From: Stygiobacter sp.
GTDB lineage: Bacteria > Pseudomonadota > Alphaproteobacteria > Rhodospirillales > Magnetospirillaceae
Reading direction: 5' to 3'
NCBI GenBank assembly: GCA_006218045.1
Contig: VBWB01000008.1
Coordinates: 62,001 to 126,000 of the forward strand
DNA length: 64,000 nucleotides
In this document: one piece after another, positions 43,864-53,060 of the stretch
Layout: each line of letters opens with the position of its first letter
How positions within the stretch are numbered: the first letter of the stretch is position 1
Notes under the pieces: generated by a model
Seen by the model: the letters and a program-made list of their open reading frames with translations, nothing else
The model's database searches: none
What the model was told of the DNA's origin: nothing
Made by a program: the position numbers and the translations under genes

Positions 43864-44961
43864 TCAGGGCTTGCGGAAGCGGCGGGCGTCGGGGGCGTCG
43901 AACCGGCCGAAGGGCAGGACGTAATGCCAGGGATAGGCTTGGCCCAGTCCCTCTTTCCCCAGGGCGAGGAAGGGATCGAGCGGGCCGAGAGCTTTGGTGA
44001 GGAACCAGTAGGGACGCTCGGTCGCCCGCCACTTGGCCTTGAACTGGTAGACGCCATTGCCGCGCGCCGCCGAGGATTGCCAGTTGAAGGTCTCGACCCC
44101 GCGCCGGGCACATTCCAGCAGCGCCTCGGCGGTCAACAGGTAGTTGGGATGCAGGCGCGCATGGTCGCGGTCCATGGCGGTGATGAACACGTCGCACACC
44201 CGCTGATGCAGCACGTAGAGGCCGCTGGCGATCAAGCCGCCATCGGGGGTTTCCACCCCGAGGACGAAGGCCTTGCCGGCGGGCTCCAATTGGCGGACCA
44301 GCCCGCTCAGCAGCGCCTCGGGCAAGGGCGGCGCTCCCAGTTCGGCGTGACGTCGGCGGTGCAGGGCGTACCAGCGGGGGAATTCGTCCCCGGCAAGGCG
44401 GCGGACGGTCAGGCCATGGCGGCCACCGTGGCGGATCCGGGTGGCGGTGGGGCCGCTCAAGCTCAGGGCGCCGTCGGCGACGATATCGGCGACGCCAACC
44501 GTTTGGGTGAAGTTCTCGAACTCGAAATCGGGGGCAAGATGCCGACGGTATCGGTCCGCGTCGTCGTCAAGCGGGTTGGTGATGATGGTGAGGATGGTCG
44601 CGCCCAGGTCGGTGGCGGCGGTCAGGGCGGCGGCGCAGAGCCCGGCGTACAAGCTCTCGCGTTCATCCGGTTTGGCGTCGGGATGGACGAAGATGCCCCC
44701 CAGGGGGCCGGCTTGCGGCACCGATGTCACCACCTTTCCCGCCACGCCGTCGCAACAATAAAGCGGCAATCCGGCCAAGGGGCGTCCGTCGATGGCGGCG
44801 ACCAGGAAAAAGGCGTCGTCGGGGCCCAGGGGGGCGACGATTTCGGCCCAGGCCGGCGATTGCTGGATGAAGGCGTCGGGGCAGGCGGCGAACAACGCGC
44901 CGACGCTGTCCCATCCGGCGCCCTTGGTCATGGCGACGCGCTGGACCGCCGCGACCGTCAT
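43864..44961 (-). CDS. FemAB/GNAT-like acyl- or aminoacyl-transferase
   Basis: A 365-residue protein of the FemAB-related GNAT group (Acetyltransf_6, BioF2-like). Two GNAT-type halves are suggested: residues about 25-170 and 185-330. Conserved features include RRLAGDEFPRWYALHRRRH, SGLYVLHQRVCDVFITAMDR and NWQSSAARGNGVYQFKAKW near the end. Such proteins attach acyl or amino-acid groups to sugars, lipids or peptidoglycan. The ATG at 44961 overlaps the radical SAM stop by ATGA. Between a radical SAM protein and an aminotransferase, it probably acylates an amino sugar. Confidence 0.8.
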   Translation of the reverse strand: MTVAAVQRVAMTKGAGWDSVGALFAACPDAFIQQSPAWAEIVAPLGPDDAFFLVAAIDGRPLAGLPLYCCDGVAGKVVTSVPQAGPLGGIFVHPDAKPDERESLYAGLCAAALTAATDLGATILTIITNPLDDDADRYRRHLAPDFEFENFTQTVGVADIVADGALSLSGPTATRIRHGGRHGLTVRRLAGDEFPRWYALHRRRHAELGAPPLPEALLSGLVRQLEPAGKAFVLGVETPDGGLIASGLYVLHQRVCDVFITAMDRDHARLHPNYLLTAEALLECARRGVETFNWQSSAARGNGVYQFKAKWRATERPYWFLTKALGPLDPFLALGKEGLGQAYPWHYVLPFGRFDAPDARRFRKP

Positions 44962-45926
44962 AGCAGTTTCTTGCCCAGCATCTTTTCCATGGCGACGAAA
45001 TAATCGAAGTCCCAGCGCATGCCCTGCCACTCGGTGCAATCGGCGCAGAACGGGTTCTCGCTCTGCCGGCCCTCCAGGTGCAGGCGGCGATAATGGTCAT
45101 AGGCGGGGCTTTGCCAGACCTCGGCCATGGTCTGGTCGCGCAGGTGCCCGACCTTGCTTTCATTGTACCAGTCGTCGACGCAATAGCGGATGGTGCCATC
45201 CTCGGCGATGTTCAGGCGGCGCCAGAATTGCTGACACGGCCAGCGTTCCTCGGGCGGGAAGGGTTTCTGCTTGCCGGTGATGTCGGGGCCGGGTTTGCCG
45301 GTGACGTGGGTGGCGTCGTAATAGGTCCGGATCAGCACGTTATCGACCAGTGGGGTCCAGTATTGGCGGAAGTCCTCGACTTCGCCGTTGGCTTCGGGCT
45401 GGTCGATCATGTTGACCTGAATCTTCACCTCGTCACGTCCCAATCGGCGGCGGGTTTCGATCAGCTCCAGCAGATTGGCCTGGACCTTGGCGAAGTGGTT
45501 GGTGCCGCGAATGGCCTTGTATGTCGGCTCGGTGAAGGCGTCCAGGCTGACATTGACCACGTCCACCAGGCGCTCTTCCAGGATGATCCGGCCCTTCTCC
45601 GGCGTCAGCAACACCGCGTTGGTGGTCAGGTTGATGGGGCCGACCCGCTTGGTCCGGGCATAGCGCAGCATGTCCAGGAATCGGCGATGGGTCATGGGTT
45701 CGCCGTCGGTGCCCAGGTTCAGGATGGAGTGCGGATGCTGGCTCATCTCGTCGACGATCTTGGTCCAGATGTCGAAGGGCATTTCCAGGGCGTGATACGT
45801 CTCGGCGGCGGCAAAGGCCGGCCAATGGCAGTGGACGCAACGCTGGTTGCAGATATTGGTGATGCTGACCACCACCATGGGCGGGAAAAGCTTGGCTTTG
45901 TCGGAATCGAAACCGTACCGCGTCAT
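44958..45926 (-). CDS. Radical SAM/SPASM domain protein
   Basis: A 322-residue radical SAM enzyme with the cluster motif CNQRCVHC (C26, C30, C33). A C-terminal SPASM region carries PCQQFWRRLNI, RYCVDDW and ENPFCADCTEW, which can bind auxiliary clusters. The first gene of the aminotransferase operon, it has GAGGAGACGACC before the ATG. In glycan clusters such enzymes may epimerise or dehydrate sugars or modify carrier peptides. The substrate is unknown. Confidence 0.92.
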   Translation of the reverse strand: MTRYGFDSDKAKLFPPMVVVSITNICNQRCVHCHWPAFAAAETYHALEMPFDIWTKIVDEMSQHPHSILNLGTDGEPMTHRRFLDMLRYARTKRVGPINLTTNAVLLTPEKGRIILEERLVDVVNVSLDAFTEPTYKAIRGTNHFAKVQANLLELIETRRRLGRDEVKIQVNMIDQPEANGEVEDFRQYWTPLVDNVLIRTYYDATHVTGKPGPDITGKQKPFPPEERWPCQQFWRRLNIAEDGTIRYCVDDWYNESKVGHLRDQTMAEVWQSPAYDHYRRLHLEGRQSENPFCADCTEWQGMRWDFDYFVAMEKMLGKKLL

Positions 45927-45978
45927 GGTCGTCTCCTCGGAGGTGGACCATTATTCGGCCATGTCGGTTAGTTCCGGG

Positions 45979-47289
45979 TTAAGACCGGGCGGTGTCGGAA
46001 CGGCGGGCGACGATGATGAAATTCAGCCCCGTGCCGGTCCGCGCCAGCAGATGGTCTTCCAGCCGATAGACGTCCAGCCAGTAATGGCGCAGCAGGCGCC
46101 GTGCCAGACGGCGGCGTCCGGCCTCGGCTCCCAGCCAGCCGCCCAGGATGGCCCAGGCCCGGGTCTTCATGGCGAAGCCATAGGTGGCCTTCCACACCAG
46201 ACTGGCGGGAAAGGGCTGGCAATACCGTGCCCATTCCATTTCCAGGCCATGGGCTCGGCACAGTTGCGCATAGCGGTCCAGGGGCCAGTTGTTCCACACG
46301 CAGCCGGCGGCGCAGGCTTGTTCCAGCCACCAGCCGGAAAAGTCGTGGCTGAGGCCCGAGAAGATCAGCCGCCCGCCCGGTTGCAGCATGGCGGCCAGGG
46401 CGGCCATGGCCGCATCAAGATCGGGGATGTGGTCGACCACGTGGATCAGGTGGATCTCGGCTAGGCTGGCGGCGGGGAATGGCATGTCCTCGATGAAGCC
46501 CAGCCGCATGTCGCCATAGGGTTTGGCATTGGCCGCCAGGGGGCAGGGCGTGGTGTTGAGGCCATGATCCAGTCGGTCGATGGCGGCCAGATGCAGGGCC
46601 GAGATGGAGCCGTCGTCGGGACCGATCTCGCAATTGGGATGATGGCCGCCGAAGCGGGACACGGCTTCGCGGAAGGCCCGGCCCTCGGCCAGCTTGAACA
46701 TGAAATATCCCGGTTCGGCCAGCACCGGGAGGGGGCCGGTGCCGGCCTCGGGCACCAGCACCTCCAGATGTTCATGCAGATGGGTGGCGAAGGCTTGCGC
46801 CAGTTCCGTCGGTTGCGCCGCCAATTGGGCGCGGTGACGCCATGCCGTCCACCGCAGCATGGCCCAACCGACGAGCAAGACCAACAGGTAGGCGGTGACG
46901 GTGGCCACGTTCACCAGCGGTGTCAGGGCATGGTCCAGCGGTACCCGCACCGGCAACAGCAGCAAAGCCAGGCGCGACCGGAACAGGGCCGCCGGCATGG
47001 CGTCATCGGCGGTGTCCGCCTGGTCCTGGTCGTAATATCCCCGGCTGCCGCGCCAGCTGACCAGCGGGCGGCTCGGCTCGGGGCACAGGCGGTTCAGACG
47101 GCGGAACTCGGGCACCGTCAATTCCAGACGCGGGTGCGGCGCCGCCAGGGCGGCGACCAGACGCCGCCACAGCGGCTGCCGACTTTCCATCACCGGCGGG
47201 CCGCGGCGGATGCGGTAAAACGGCAGCGGCAGCACGGCATGAACGTAGACAGCCACCAGCAGGATTGACAGGATGGCGGTCAGCATCAT
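45979..47289 (-). CDS. Membrane-anchored methyltransferase-like protein
   Basis: A 436-residue protein. The N-terminal helix (about 3-23) and two more hydrophobic stretches (about 105-125 and 130-150) anchor a C-terminal class I SAM-methyltransferase-like domain (about 215-425). That domain has AEIHLIHVVDHIPDLDAAMAALA (two parts), LQPGGRLIFSGLSHD and VYRLEDHLLARTGTGLNF. The glycine-rich motif I is not obvious. Two ATGs are in tandem; the gene is divergent from the + strand gene at 47316 by 26 bases. Confidence 0.78.
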   Translation of the reverse strand: MMLTAILSILLVAVYVHAVLPLPFYRIRRGPPVMESRQPLWRRLVAALAAPHPRLELTVPEFRRLNRLCPEPSRPLVSWRGSRGYYDQDQADTADDAMPAALFRSRLALLLLPVRVPLDHALTPLVNVATVTAYLLVLLVGWAMLRWTAWRHRAQLAAQPTELAQAFATHLHEHLEVLVPEAGTGPLPVLAEPGYFMFKLAEGRAFREAVSRFGGHHPNCEIGPDDGSISALHLAAIDRLDHGLNTTPCPLAANAKPYGDMRLGFIEDMPFPAASLAEIHLIHVVDHIPDLDAAMAALAAMLQPGGRLIFSGLSHDFSGWWLEQACAAGCVWNNWPLDRYAQLCRAHGLEMEWARYCQPFPASLVWKATYGFAMKTRAWAILGGWLGAEAGRRRLARRLLRHYWLDVYRLEDHLLARTGTGLNFIIVARRSDTARS

Positions 47290-47315
47290 CGGCGAACGAC
47301 GAATGGGGGGAAAAG

Positions 47316-48188
47316 GTGGGGATCGTACATCCGGGGGTTCCGCAACCTCTTGCCAAGTTTCTTCAGGCGGCCCTGGGCCTTGACGTCTTCATCGAGACCG
47401 GGACCCAATATGGCTATACGGCGCGCTGGGCCGCCAGTCATTTTTCCCAGGCCCATTCCATCGAGTTGTCCCCCACCTTGTGGGCGCGGGCGGTCGAGGC
47501 CTTGGGCGATGTGGGCAATCTGACCTTGCACCAGGGGGCGTCGCCGGCGGTGCTGGCGCATTTGCTGCCGACGCTGCCGGGTTCAGCGCTGCTGTGGCTG
47601 GATGCCCATTGGTCCTTGGGCGAAACCGCCGGCGAGGACGATCCCTGTCCGCTGCTGGCCGAGCTCGAGGCGGTTCTGAGCCAGCCGGTCCAGCACACCA
47701 TTTTGATCGACGACGCCCGGCTGTTCTGCGCGCCGCCGGCCTTGCCCCATCCGGCGGCGGCGTGGCCGTCGCTGGCCCGGCTGACCCATGCGTTGCGGGC
47801 GCTGGGGCGCGAGGAGTTCTTTTTGTTCGAGGACGTCATCATCGTCCCCGCCGTCGGTGATGTGGAATTGCTGCGGAAATACCTGCAAATGCGCGACACC
47901 CTGACTTCGCAATCGCCGCTGCGCCAGCCGCTGCCGCTGCCCGAGGATCTGGTGGCCAGGATCGCCGCCGCCCAAGGCCCCGCGCTTTTGGCGCTGTGGA
48001 GCGAAGCCGCCCGCCTTGTCCCGGCCCAGGTCAGTCACCATGTGCAGGTGGCGCGGCTGGCCTTTGCCCAGGGCGACCGCGCAGCCGCCCGCGAGGCGGC
48101 GGAATGGGCCATGGCGGTGGATGTGGAGGCCGCCCTGGCCGGGGACGTCGTCGCCTTGCGCGACACCTGTGGCGGAGGGATTGGATGA
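47316..48188 (+). CDS. SAM-methyltransferase-fold protein, unknown role
   Basis: A 290-residue protein. The N-terminal 170 residues have a Rossmann-like pattern with VFIETGTQYGYTARWAA (motif I-like), AHSIELSPTLWARA, LWLDAHWSLGETAGEDDPCP and HTILIDDARLF. The C-terminal 100 residues are helical, possibly TPR-like. The GTG start at 47316 with GGGGGAAAAG upstream avoids overlap with the divergent gene. It is coupled by ATGA to the B12-radical SAM gene, so it may act on the same glycan. Confidence 0.75.
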   Translation: MGIVHPGVPQPLAKFLQAALGLDVFIETGTQYGYTARWAASHFSQAHSIELSPTLWARAVEALGDVGNLTLHQGASPAVLAHLLPTLPGSALLWLDAHWSLGETAGEDDPCPLLAELEAVLSQPVQHTILIDDARLFCAPPALPHPAAAWPSLARLTHALRALGREEFFLFEDVIIVPAVGDVELLRKYLQMRDTLTSQSPLRQPLPLPEDLVARIAAAQGPALLALWSEAARLVPAQVSHHVQVARLAFAQGDRAAAREAAEWAMAVDVEAALAGDVVALRDTCGGGIG

Positions 48189-49504
48189 GGGTTTTTCTGG
48201 CGTCGCCATCGGCCCATCGCGTCTATCGCAACATCAAACGGTCATCCAAGCGCCAGCCCATGCTGGGGCCGGCCTATGTGGCGGCGGCCCTGCGCCACGC
48301 CGGGCACGATGTCGGCTATGTGGATTGCGACGCCCTGGACCTGTTCGGAGCCGATGCCGCCCGGGCGATCCTGGCCGCCGACCCGGAACTGGTCGGCTTG
48401 TCCTTCACCACCCCCTTGTTCAGCGAGGTGGCCGACATCGCCCGTCACCTGCGCGCCGCCGGCTGGGGCGGGCACCTGACCCTGGGCGGCGTGCACGTCA
48501 CCGCCCTGCCCGAGGAAACCCTGACCCTGTTGCCCGAGGCCGATTCGGTGATCCTGGGCGAGGGCGAGCGCAGCATGGTGCTGCTGGCCGAGGCCCTGGC
48601 CGCCGGCACGGGGCCGGGTCAGGTGCCGGGTCTGGTCCATCGCGACGGCGACGGCGGTTTGCGGGCGGTGGCCGCCCAGCCCTGGCAGGCGCCGCACCTG
48701 GACCCGCTGCCGTTGCCGGCCCTGGATCTGTACCCGATGGAGCGTTTCACCAGCGATTTCTGGGGGGGACACGACCGCCGCATGGGGGTGCAGATCACCA
48801 CCAGGGGCTGCCCCTATCACTGCGAGTTCTGCGCCAGCGGCGGCGAGAGCTGGGGCAAGCTGCGCTATCATTCCATCGACCGGGTGATCGAGGAGAGCTG
48901 GCGCCTGAAGAACCAGTTCGGTGCCGACTATCTGGTGTTCAACGACGATACCTTCACCGTCAAGCCCAGCCGCTGCCTGGACATTGCCCAAAGATTGCGG
49001 GCCGAGGGGCTGGACCTGCCGTTCATGGTCACCGCCCGCGTCGATGCCATCAGCGAAAACCTGCTGGCCGAACTGGCCGCCGCCGGCTGCTTCATGATCA
49101 CCTATGGGGTGGAATCGGGCTCGAACGAGGTGCTGCGGCACATCGGCAAGAACACCACTACCGATCTGGCCCGCAAGGCGGTCAAGGATGCCCAGAAGCA
49201 CGGCATCAAGGTGGTGGGCAATTTCATGTTCGGCCATTATCCCGACGACGAGGACAGTTGTCAGTCGACCCTTGATCTGGCCCAGGAACTGGCCTGCGAC
49301 GTGTCGCAGTTTTCCATCACCGTGCCCTATCCGGGGACGCAGCTTTACCGCCAGGCCCTGGCCGAGGGCCGGCTGGAGGTGGCGCCGTTCTACGACAATT
49401 TCGGCTATTACGGCAACGTGCCGTGGCGCCATCCGCGCCTGGACGGGCAATGGCTTTTGGATATGCAGCAACGCGCCTATCAGGTCATGTCAGGGCGCGG
49501 GTGA
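48185..49504 (+). CDS. B12-binding-type radical SAM protein
   Basis: A 439-residue protein. The N-terminal cobalamin-binding-like domain (about 1-140) lacks the DxHxxG histidine motif, as in many family members. A radical SAM core with CPYHCEFC (C209, C213, C216) and a C-terminal tail follow. VILGEGERS and PALDLYPMERF are typical of the BchE/HpnR-like group. Such enzymes methylate or rearrange unreactive carbons. The ATG at 48185 overlaps the previous stop by ATGA and has GGAGGG upstream. Its 3' end overlaps the convergent glycosyltransferase gene by 20 bases. Confidence 0.92.
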   Translation: MRVFLASPSAHRVYRNIKRSSKRQPMLGPAYVAAALRHAGHDVGYVDCDALDLFGADAARAILAADPELVGLSFTTPLFSEVADIARHLRAAGWGGHLTLGGVHVTALPEETLTLLPEADSVILGEGERSMVLLAEALAAGTGPGQVPGLVHRDGDGGLRAVAAQPWQAPHLDPLPLPALDLYPMERFTSDFWGGHDRRMGVQITTRGCPYHCEFCASGGESWGKLRYHSIDRVIEESWRLKNQFGADYLVFNDDTFTVKPSRCLDIAQRLRAEGLDLPFMVTARVDAISENLLAELAAAGCFMITYGVESGSNEVLRHIGKNTTTDLARKAVKDAQKHGIKVVGNFMFGHYPDDEDSCQSTLDLAQELACDVSQFSITVPYPGTQLYRQALAEGRLEVAPFYDNFGYYGNVPWRHPRLDGQWLLDMQQRAYQVMSGRG

Positions 49505-50777
49505 TCATGTCGGCATAGATGCGCCGGGGCGACAGCCGTTCGGCGATGATGGCGCGCAGATGGGCGGCCAGTTCGCGGCGCTCCCGCGGGTGGGTCAGGA
49601 AGTGCTCGATGCGTTCGTTCAGGCCATCGGCATCGGCGAACATCACCTGTTCGCCCTCGGCCCCCGCCACCTCCAGGAAATCCGGGCGGTGGTCGAACAG
49701 GCAGAAGCCGCCGGCGGCGAAGCAACTGTACACCTTGCAGGTGACGCCCTGGTCGAAGATGCGGTTGACCACGTCCACGGTGATGGCGGTGTCGGCGTTC
49801 AGCCCCGGCAGCCGGGTTTCCATGTCCACGTCGCCGCGATACTGAATATGCGGCCAGGGGGTGGGCTGGCCCGGCACGGTGCCGTCCAGGCGGCCATAAA
49901 AATCCACCGGGCGCGTGATGGCCTTCAGCACCCGCACGCGGTCGGCGGTGGTGGCTTGGTGCGACACCATGTCCAAGGCCATGGACCAGAAGAAGCCGTG
50001 GTCGGGAACTAGGCGATTGGCTTGGCGTTCGGCCTCGGGCAGGGCGGCGATGGCGGTCATCAAGGCCGGCCATACCGGCTGGGTCAGCGGGCGTTCGTCG
50101 ATCACCGGCCGGCGCAGCGTGGCATGGATGGCGGTGGTCGACACCGGCGATTGCGATTGCTGCACCCACAACGAGCCGGTAAAGGCCAGATCGTGGCCGG
50201 GCGCCGCCGGTGCCGGGTTGGCCAGACCGTGATCGATGAAGGCTTGATAGGCGAAGGCCGGGCTGTGGATGGCTCGACCCGGATCGATCACGCCCAGGCT
50301 TTCCATGACCTTGATCTGCGCGCGGTCATAGGCGGCGTGGCGCATCAGCGGATGGTTCAACAGGCCGCGCAAGGCGGCGATCATGCCGGGGGCGGACTCC
50401 TCGGGGCGGGCGGGCAGGGTGCCCTTGGTCAGTTGGTGGGCGAATTGCACCACGCTGTCCCAGGTGGCCAGGACCGGCAGTTCAAGGATGTCCAGGAACA
50501 GGTTGCGGCTTTCCCCGCCCTGGTTGATCCAGGCCACCGTGGCATAGCCGGCATTGGGGGTGGCGATGGCGAAGTCGGGGGCGAAGGCGCGGATATCGGC
50601 GATGTGGTCGGCGATGGCTTGGGGGCTGCCGTTGAACAGCAGCAGGATATCCAGCGGGAACAGCTCCAGGCCCAGATCCTCAAGCACCCGCCAAGCCAGT
50701 CGCGCGGCGGAAAGATCCTTGCCCCAATGGGCGGGCGGGGCGGTGACCAGGACTTTCTTGACGTCGATGGCGAGCAT
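49485..50777 (-). CDS. CgeB-like glycosyltransferase, probable GT-B
   Basis: A 430-residue protein resembling spore-maturation CgeB-type glycosyltransferases. The C-terminal KVYSCFAAGGFCLFDHRPDF and VMFADADGLNERIEHFL fit the nucleotide-sugar-binding half of GT-B proteins. The N-terminal half has VLVTAPPAHWGKDLSAARLA. There is no signal peptide or membrane helix. It probably adds a sugar to a cell-surface glycan or protein. It is convergent with the preceding gene, overlapping 20 bases at the 3' end. Confidence 0.75.
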   Translation of the reverse strand: MLAIDVKKVLVTAPPAHWGKDLSAARLAWRVLEDLGLELFPLDILLLFNGSPQAIADHIADIRAFAPDFAIATPNAGYATVAWINQGGESRNLFLDILELPVLATWDSVVQFAHQLTKGTLPARPEESAPGMIAALRGLLNHPLMRHAAYDRAQIKVMESLGVIDPGRAIHSPAFAYQAFIDHGLANPAPAAPGHDLAFTGSLWVQQSQSPVSTTAIHATLRRPVIDERPLTQPVWPALMTAIAALPEAERQANRLVPDHGFFWSMALDMVSHQATTADRVRVLKAITRPVDFYGRLDGTVPGQPTPWPHIQYRGDVDMETRLPGLNADTAITVDVVNRIFDQGVTCKVYSCFAAGGFCLFDHRPDFLEVAGAEGEQVMFADADGLNERIEHFLTHPRERRELAAHLRAIIAERLSPRRIYADMITRALT

Positions 50778-50861
50778 GTTTCCATGCTCGATCCGGATCG
50801 GTTAACGGCCCATTAATGGCGCCGTCGCTACCATCGGGGGGAATGAAGCGGGAGAGCCAGA

Positions 50862-51683
50862 ATGGCCATTTACGAAGTGCGCGGCACCGACCGCCGCAAG
50901 CCCGATAGCATCCATCTGGGCGGCCATGCGGCCAACGTCACGTCCTTCGACGGCGAGGACGGCATTATCGAACGTATTTTCCAGCTGATGCCGCCGGCCA
51001 ACCGGTTTTGCCTGGAAATCGGCGCTCATGATGGCCATGACGGCAGCAATTCCTGGACGCTGATCAACCGGCATGGCTGGGCATCCTTGCAGATCGAGGC
51101 CGATCCCGACCGCTTCGCCGCCCTGTCGCGCCGCTATGCCGACAATCCTCAGGTGCAGTGCCGGCAGATGATGGCCGCCATCTCGGGCCCGGATAGCCTG
51201 GACAGCGCCCTGGAGCAGGCCGGCGCCCCGGTTGATCTGGACTTCCTGTCGTTGGACGTGGACGGTATGGACTGGCATCTGTGGCAGGGCTTGGTCCGCC
51301 ATCGCCCCCGACTGCTGCTGGTCGAGTTCAACCACACCGTCCCCAACGAGGTGGTGTTCATCCAGGACCCCGACCCCTCGGTCAACCAAGGGGCGTCGCT
51401 GCGGGCGTTCATGGAACTGGGCAAGGCCAAGGGCTATGAACTGGTGGCCACGACGATCACCAACGCCTTCTTCGTCCCCGCCGACGAGTTTCCCCGTTTC
51501 GGCATCGCCGACAATTCCATCGATGCCATGTATTGGAACGAGGCTTATTGGACGCGTATCTTCCAGGGCTATGACGGTTCGTTGCACTTGGCCGGCTTCC
51601 AGAAGTTGATCTGGAAACGCATGCTGCCTTTCACCGCCGAGGACGTTCAGCCGCTGCCCCGTTCGCTCAGGACTTACGGATGA
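50862..51683 (+). CDS. FkbM-like methyltransferase domain protein
   Basis: A 273-residue protein with a SAM-binding-like core: CLEIGAHDGHDGSNSW as motif I, SLQIEADPDRFAALSRRY, and DFLSLDVDGMDWHLWQGL, typical of FkbM-family methyltransferases that act on sugars. GGGAGAGCCAGA precedes the ATG. It is coupled by ATGA overlap to the fucosyltransferase-like gene, so both probably work on one glycan. Confidence 0.85.
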   Translation: MAIYEVRGTDRRKPDSIHLGGHAANVTSFDGEDGIIERIFQLMPPANRFCLEIGAHDGHDGSNSWTLINRHGWASLQIEADPDRFAALSRRYADNPQVQCRQMMAAISGPDSLDSALEQAGAPVDLDFLSLDVDGMDWHLWQGLVRHRPRLLLVEFNHTVPNEVVFIQDPDPSVNQGASLRAFMELGKAKGYELVATTITNAFFVPADEFPRFGIADNSIDAMYWNEAYWTRIFQGYDGSLHLAGFQKLIWKRMLPFTAEDVQPLPRSLRTYG

Positions 51684-52936
51684 ATCCCTATCTCGTCGGC
51701 CACCGCCATCTGATCCGCTATGGCGCCCTGGACCTTGTGCAGGGCAATCCGCAAGAAGCTCTGAACAAGGTGTTGCATGTCCTTCAACAAGGCAGCGGTC
51801 CCGATCAGTGCGACGCCCTGATGTTGCGGCTGTTCCAAAGTGCCGCCACCGGCCAGCATGGCGCCGCCGCCGCTTTGGTGGGGTATATGCGCCTGCGTTG
51901 GGGTGACGAACAGGCCGCCCGGTCGTTGGCCAGTCTGGCCCCGGTGCTGACCCAGGCCCCTCGGGACCAGGGCTGGAGCGCCTTGGCCGGTCTGGACTGG
52001 CCCGCTCTGGCCGCCGCCGTGCAGGCCAAGGGGGAAATGCCGGTGCCGGTGCACTGGCCGGACATCAGCGCCGGCTCGCCGCCCTTGGTGGTGGTGGGCA
52101 TGAGCGGCGGCTTGGGCAACCAACTGTTCCAGTACGGCGTCGGCTTGGCCTGGGCGCGGCGCTCGGGCGGCACGCTTTGCATCGACACCGAGTTCTACGC
52201 CCAGGTGGTGCGCGACGACCGCCGCTTCTGGCTGGAACAATTCGAGGTCGAGGTTCAAATCGCCACGCCCGAGCAGATCGAACGGGTCAAACATCGGCGC
52301 CACGTCCAGGATCTCAGCCAGTTGGACCGGGTGGCGCTGGAAGGCACGGGCGACGTCTATCTGGCCGGCTTCTGGCCCAGCCATATCTATCTGGACTCGG
52401 TGGCCGACGACCTGGCCGGGCTTTACCGTCTGCGCAATCGCCACATCGAGGATTACGCCAAGGCCTATGTGGCGGATTTGCGCCGTCACGGGCCGGTGGT
52501 GGCGGTGCATGTGCGTCGTGGCGACAACACCGAGGCCTACAACCGCAACAATTACCTGCTGCACCCGCCGGAATTCTATCGTCAGGCGGTGCGCCGCTTC
52601 CCGCCGGACAGCGTTTTCCTGGTGTTTTCCGACACCAATCTGGACCTGGAATGGTGCCGGCGCGAGTTGCGGCTGGATTACGGCGCCCGCGTCGAGTTTT
52701 CGGCCAATCATTCGTTCCTGTTCGACTTCGCCATCATGCGCGAATGCGACGGCCATGTGTTGTCGGTCAGTTCGTTCAGTTGGTGGGCCGCCTATCTGTG
52801 CCGCAATCCTGGACAACGTGTGGTGATGGCGGTGGCCGAGCAGGGTACGGGGGGCACCGGGGCACATTACCGGCAAGCGGAACGCGCCCCCGACCATTGG
52901 CAATTGCTGGCCATGCCGCCGCATTGTTGTCCGTGA
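51680..52936 (+). CDS. GT11 fucosyltransferase-like protein with helical N-terminus
   Basis: A 418-residue protein. Residues 1-130 are helical (TPR-like), and the rest matches glycosyltransferase family 11. SGGLGNQLFQYGVGLAWA (142-159) and VAVHVRRGDN (about 272-281) are the two nucleotide-sugar motifs, and FSWWAAYL is near the end. GT11 enzymes transfer L-fucose in alpha-1,2 linkage to galactose. Whether GDP-fucose is made cannot be told here. The extra N-terminal domain is not part of usual GT11 proteins. Confidence 0.88.
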   Translation: MNPYLVGHRHLIRYGALDLVQGNPQEALNKVLHVLQQGSGPDQCDALMLRLFQSAATGQHGAAAALVGYMRLRWGDEQAARSLASLAPVLTQAPRDQGWSALAGLDWPALAAAVQAKGEMPVPVHWPDISAGSPPLVVVGMSGGLGNQLFQYGVGLAWARRSGGTLCIDTEFYAQVVRDDRRFWLEQFEVEVQIATPEQIERVKHRRHVQDLSQLDRVALEGTGDVYLAGFWPSHIYLDSVADDLAGLYRLRNRHIEDYAKAYVADLRRHGPVVAVHVRRGDNTEAYNRNNYLLHPPEFYRQAVRRFPPDSVFLVFSDTNLDLEWCRRELRLDYGARVEFSANHSFLFDFAIMRECDGHVLSVSSFSWWAAYLCRNPGQRVVMAVAEQGTGGTGAHYRQAERAPDHWQLLAMPPHCCP

Positions 52937-52989
52937 ATGCGGCTTGGCAGGTTAAGGGAATCTCCACTAGTCTAGGTCGCTAATAAAAG

Positions 52990-53021
52990 CTGACAAAGTC
53001 AGTCCTCTGGCCCAAAGGGCC
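52990..53021. other. Two small hairpins before the ugd gene
   Basis: CTGAC (52990-52994) with GTCAG (52998-53002) and GGCCC (53009-53013) with GGGCC (53017-53021), each with an AAA loop, lie in the 124-base gap between the fucosyltransferase-like gene and ugd. They could be leader structures or a weak terminator. Confidence 0.35.
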
Positions 53022-53060
53022 GGGGGTGTCCGGTTAGAATCATCGGCAAAGGGGTCTATC

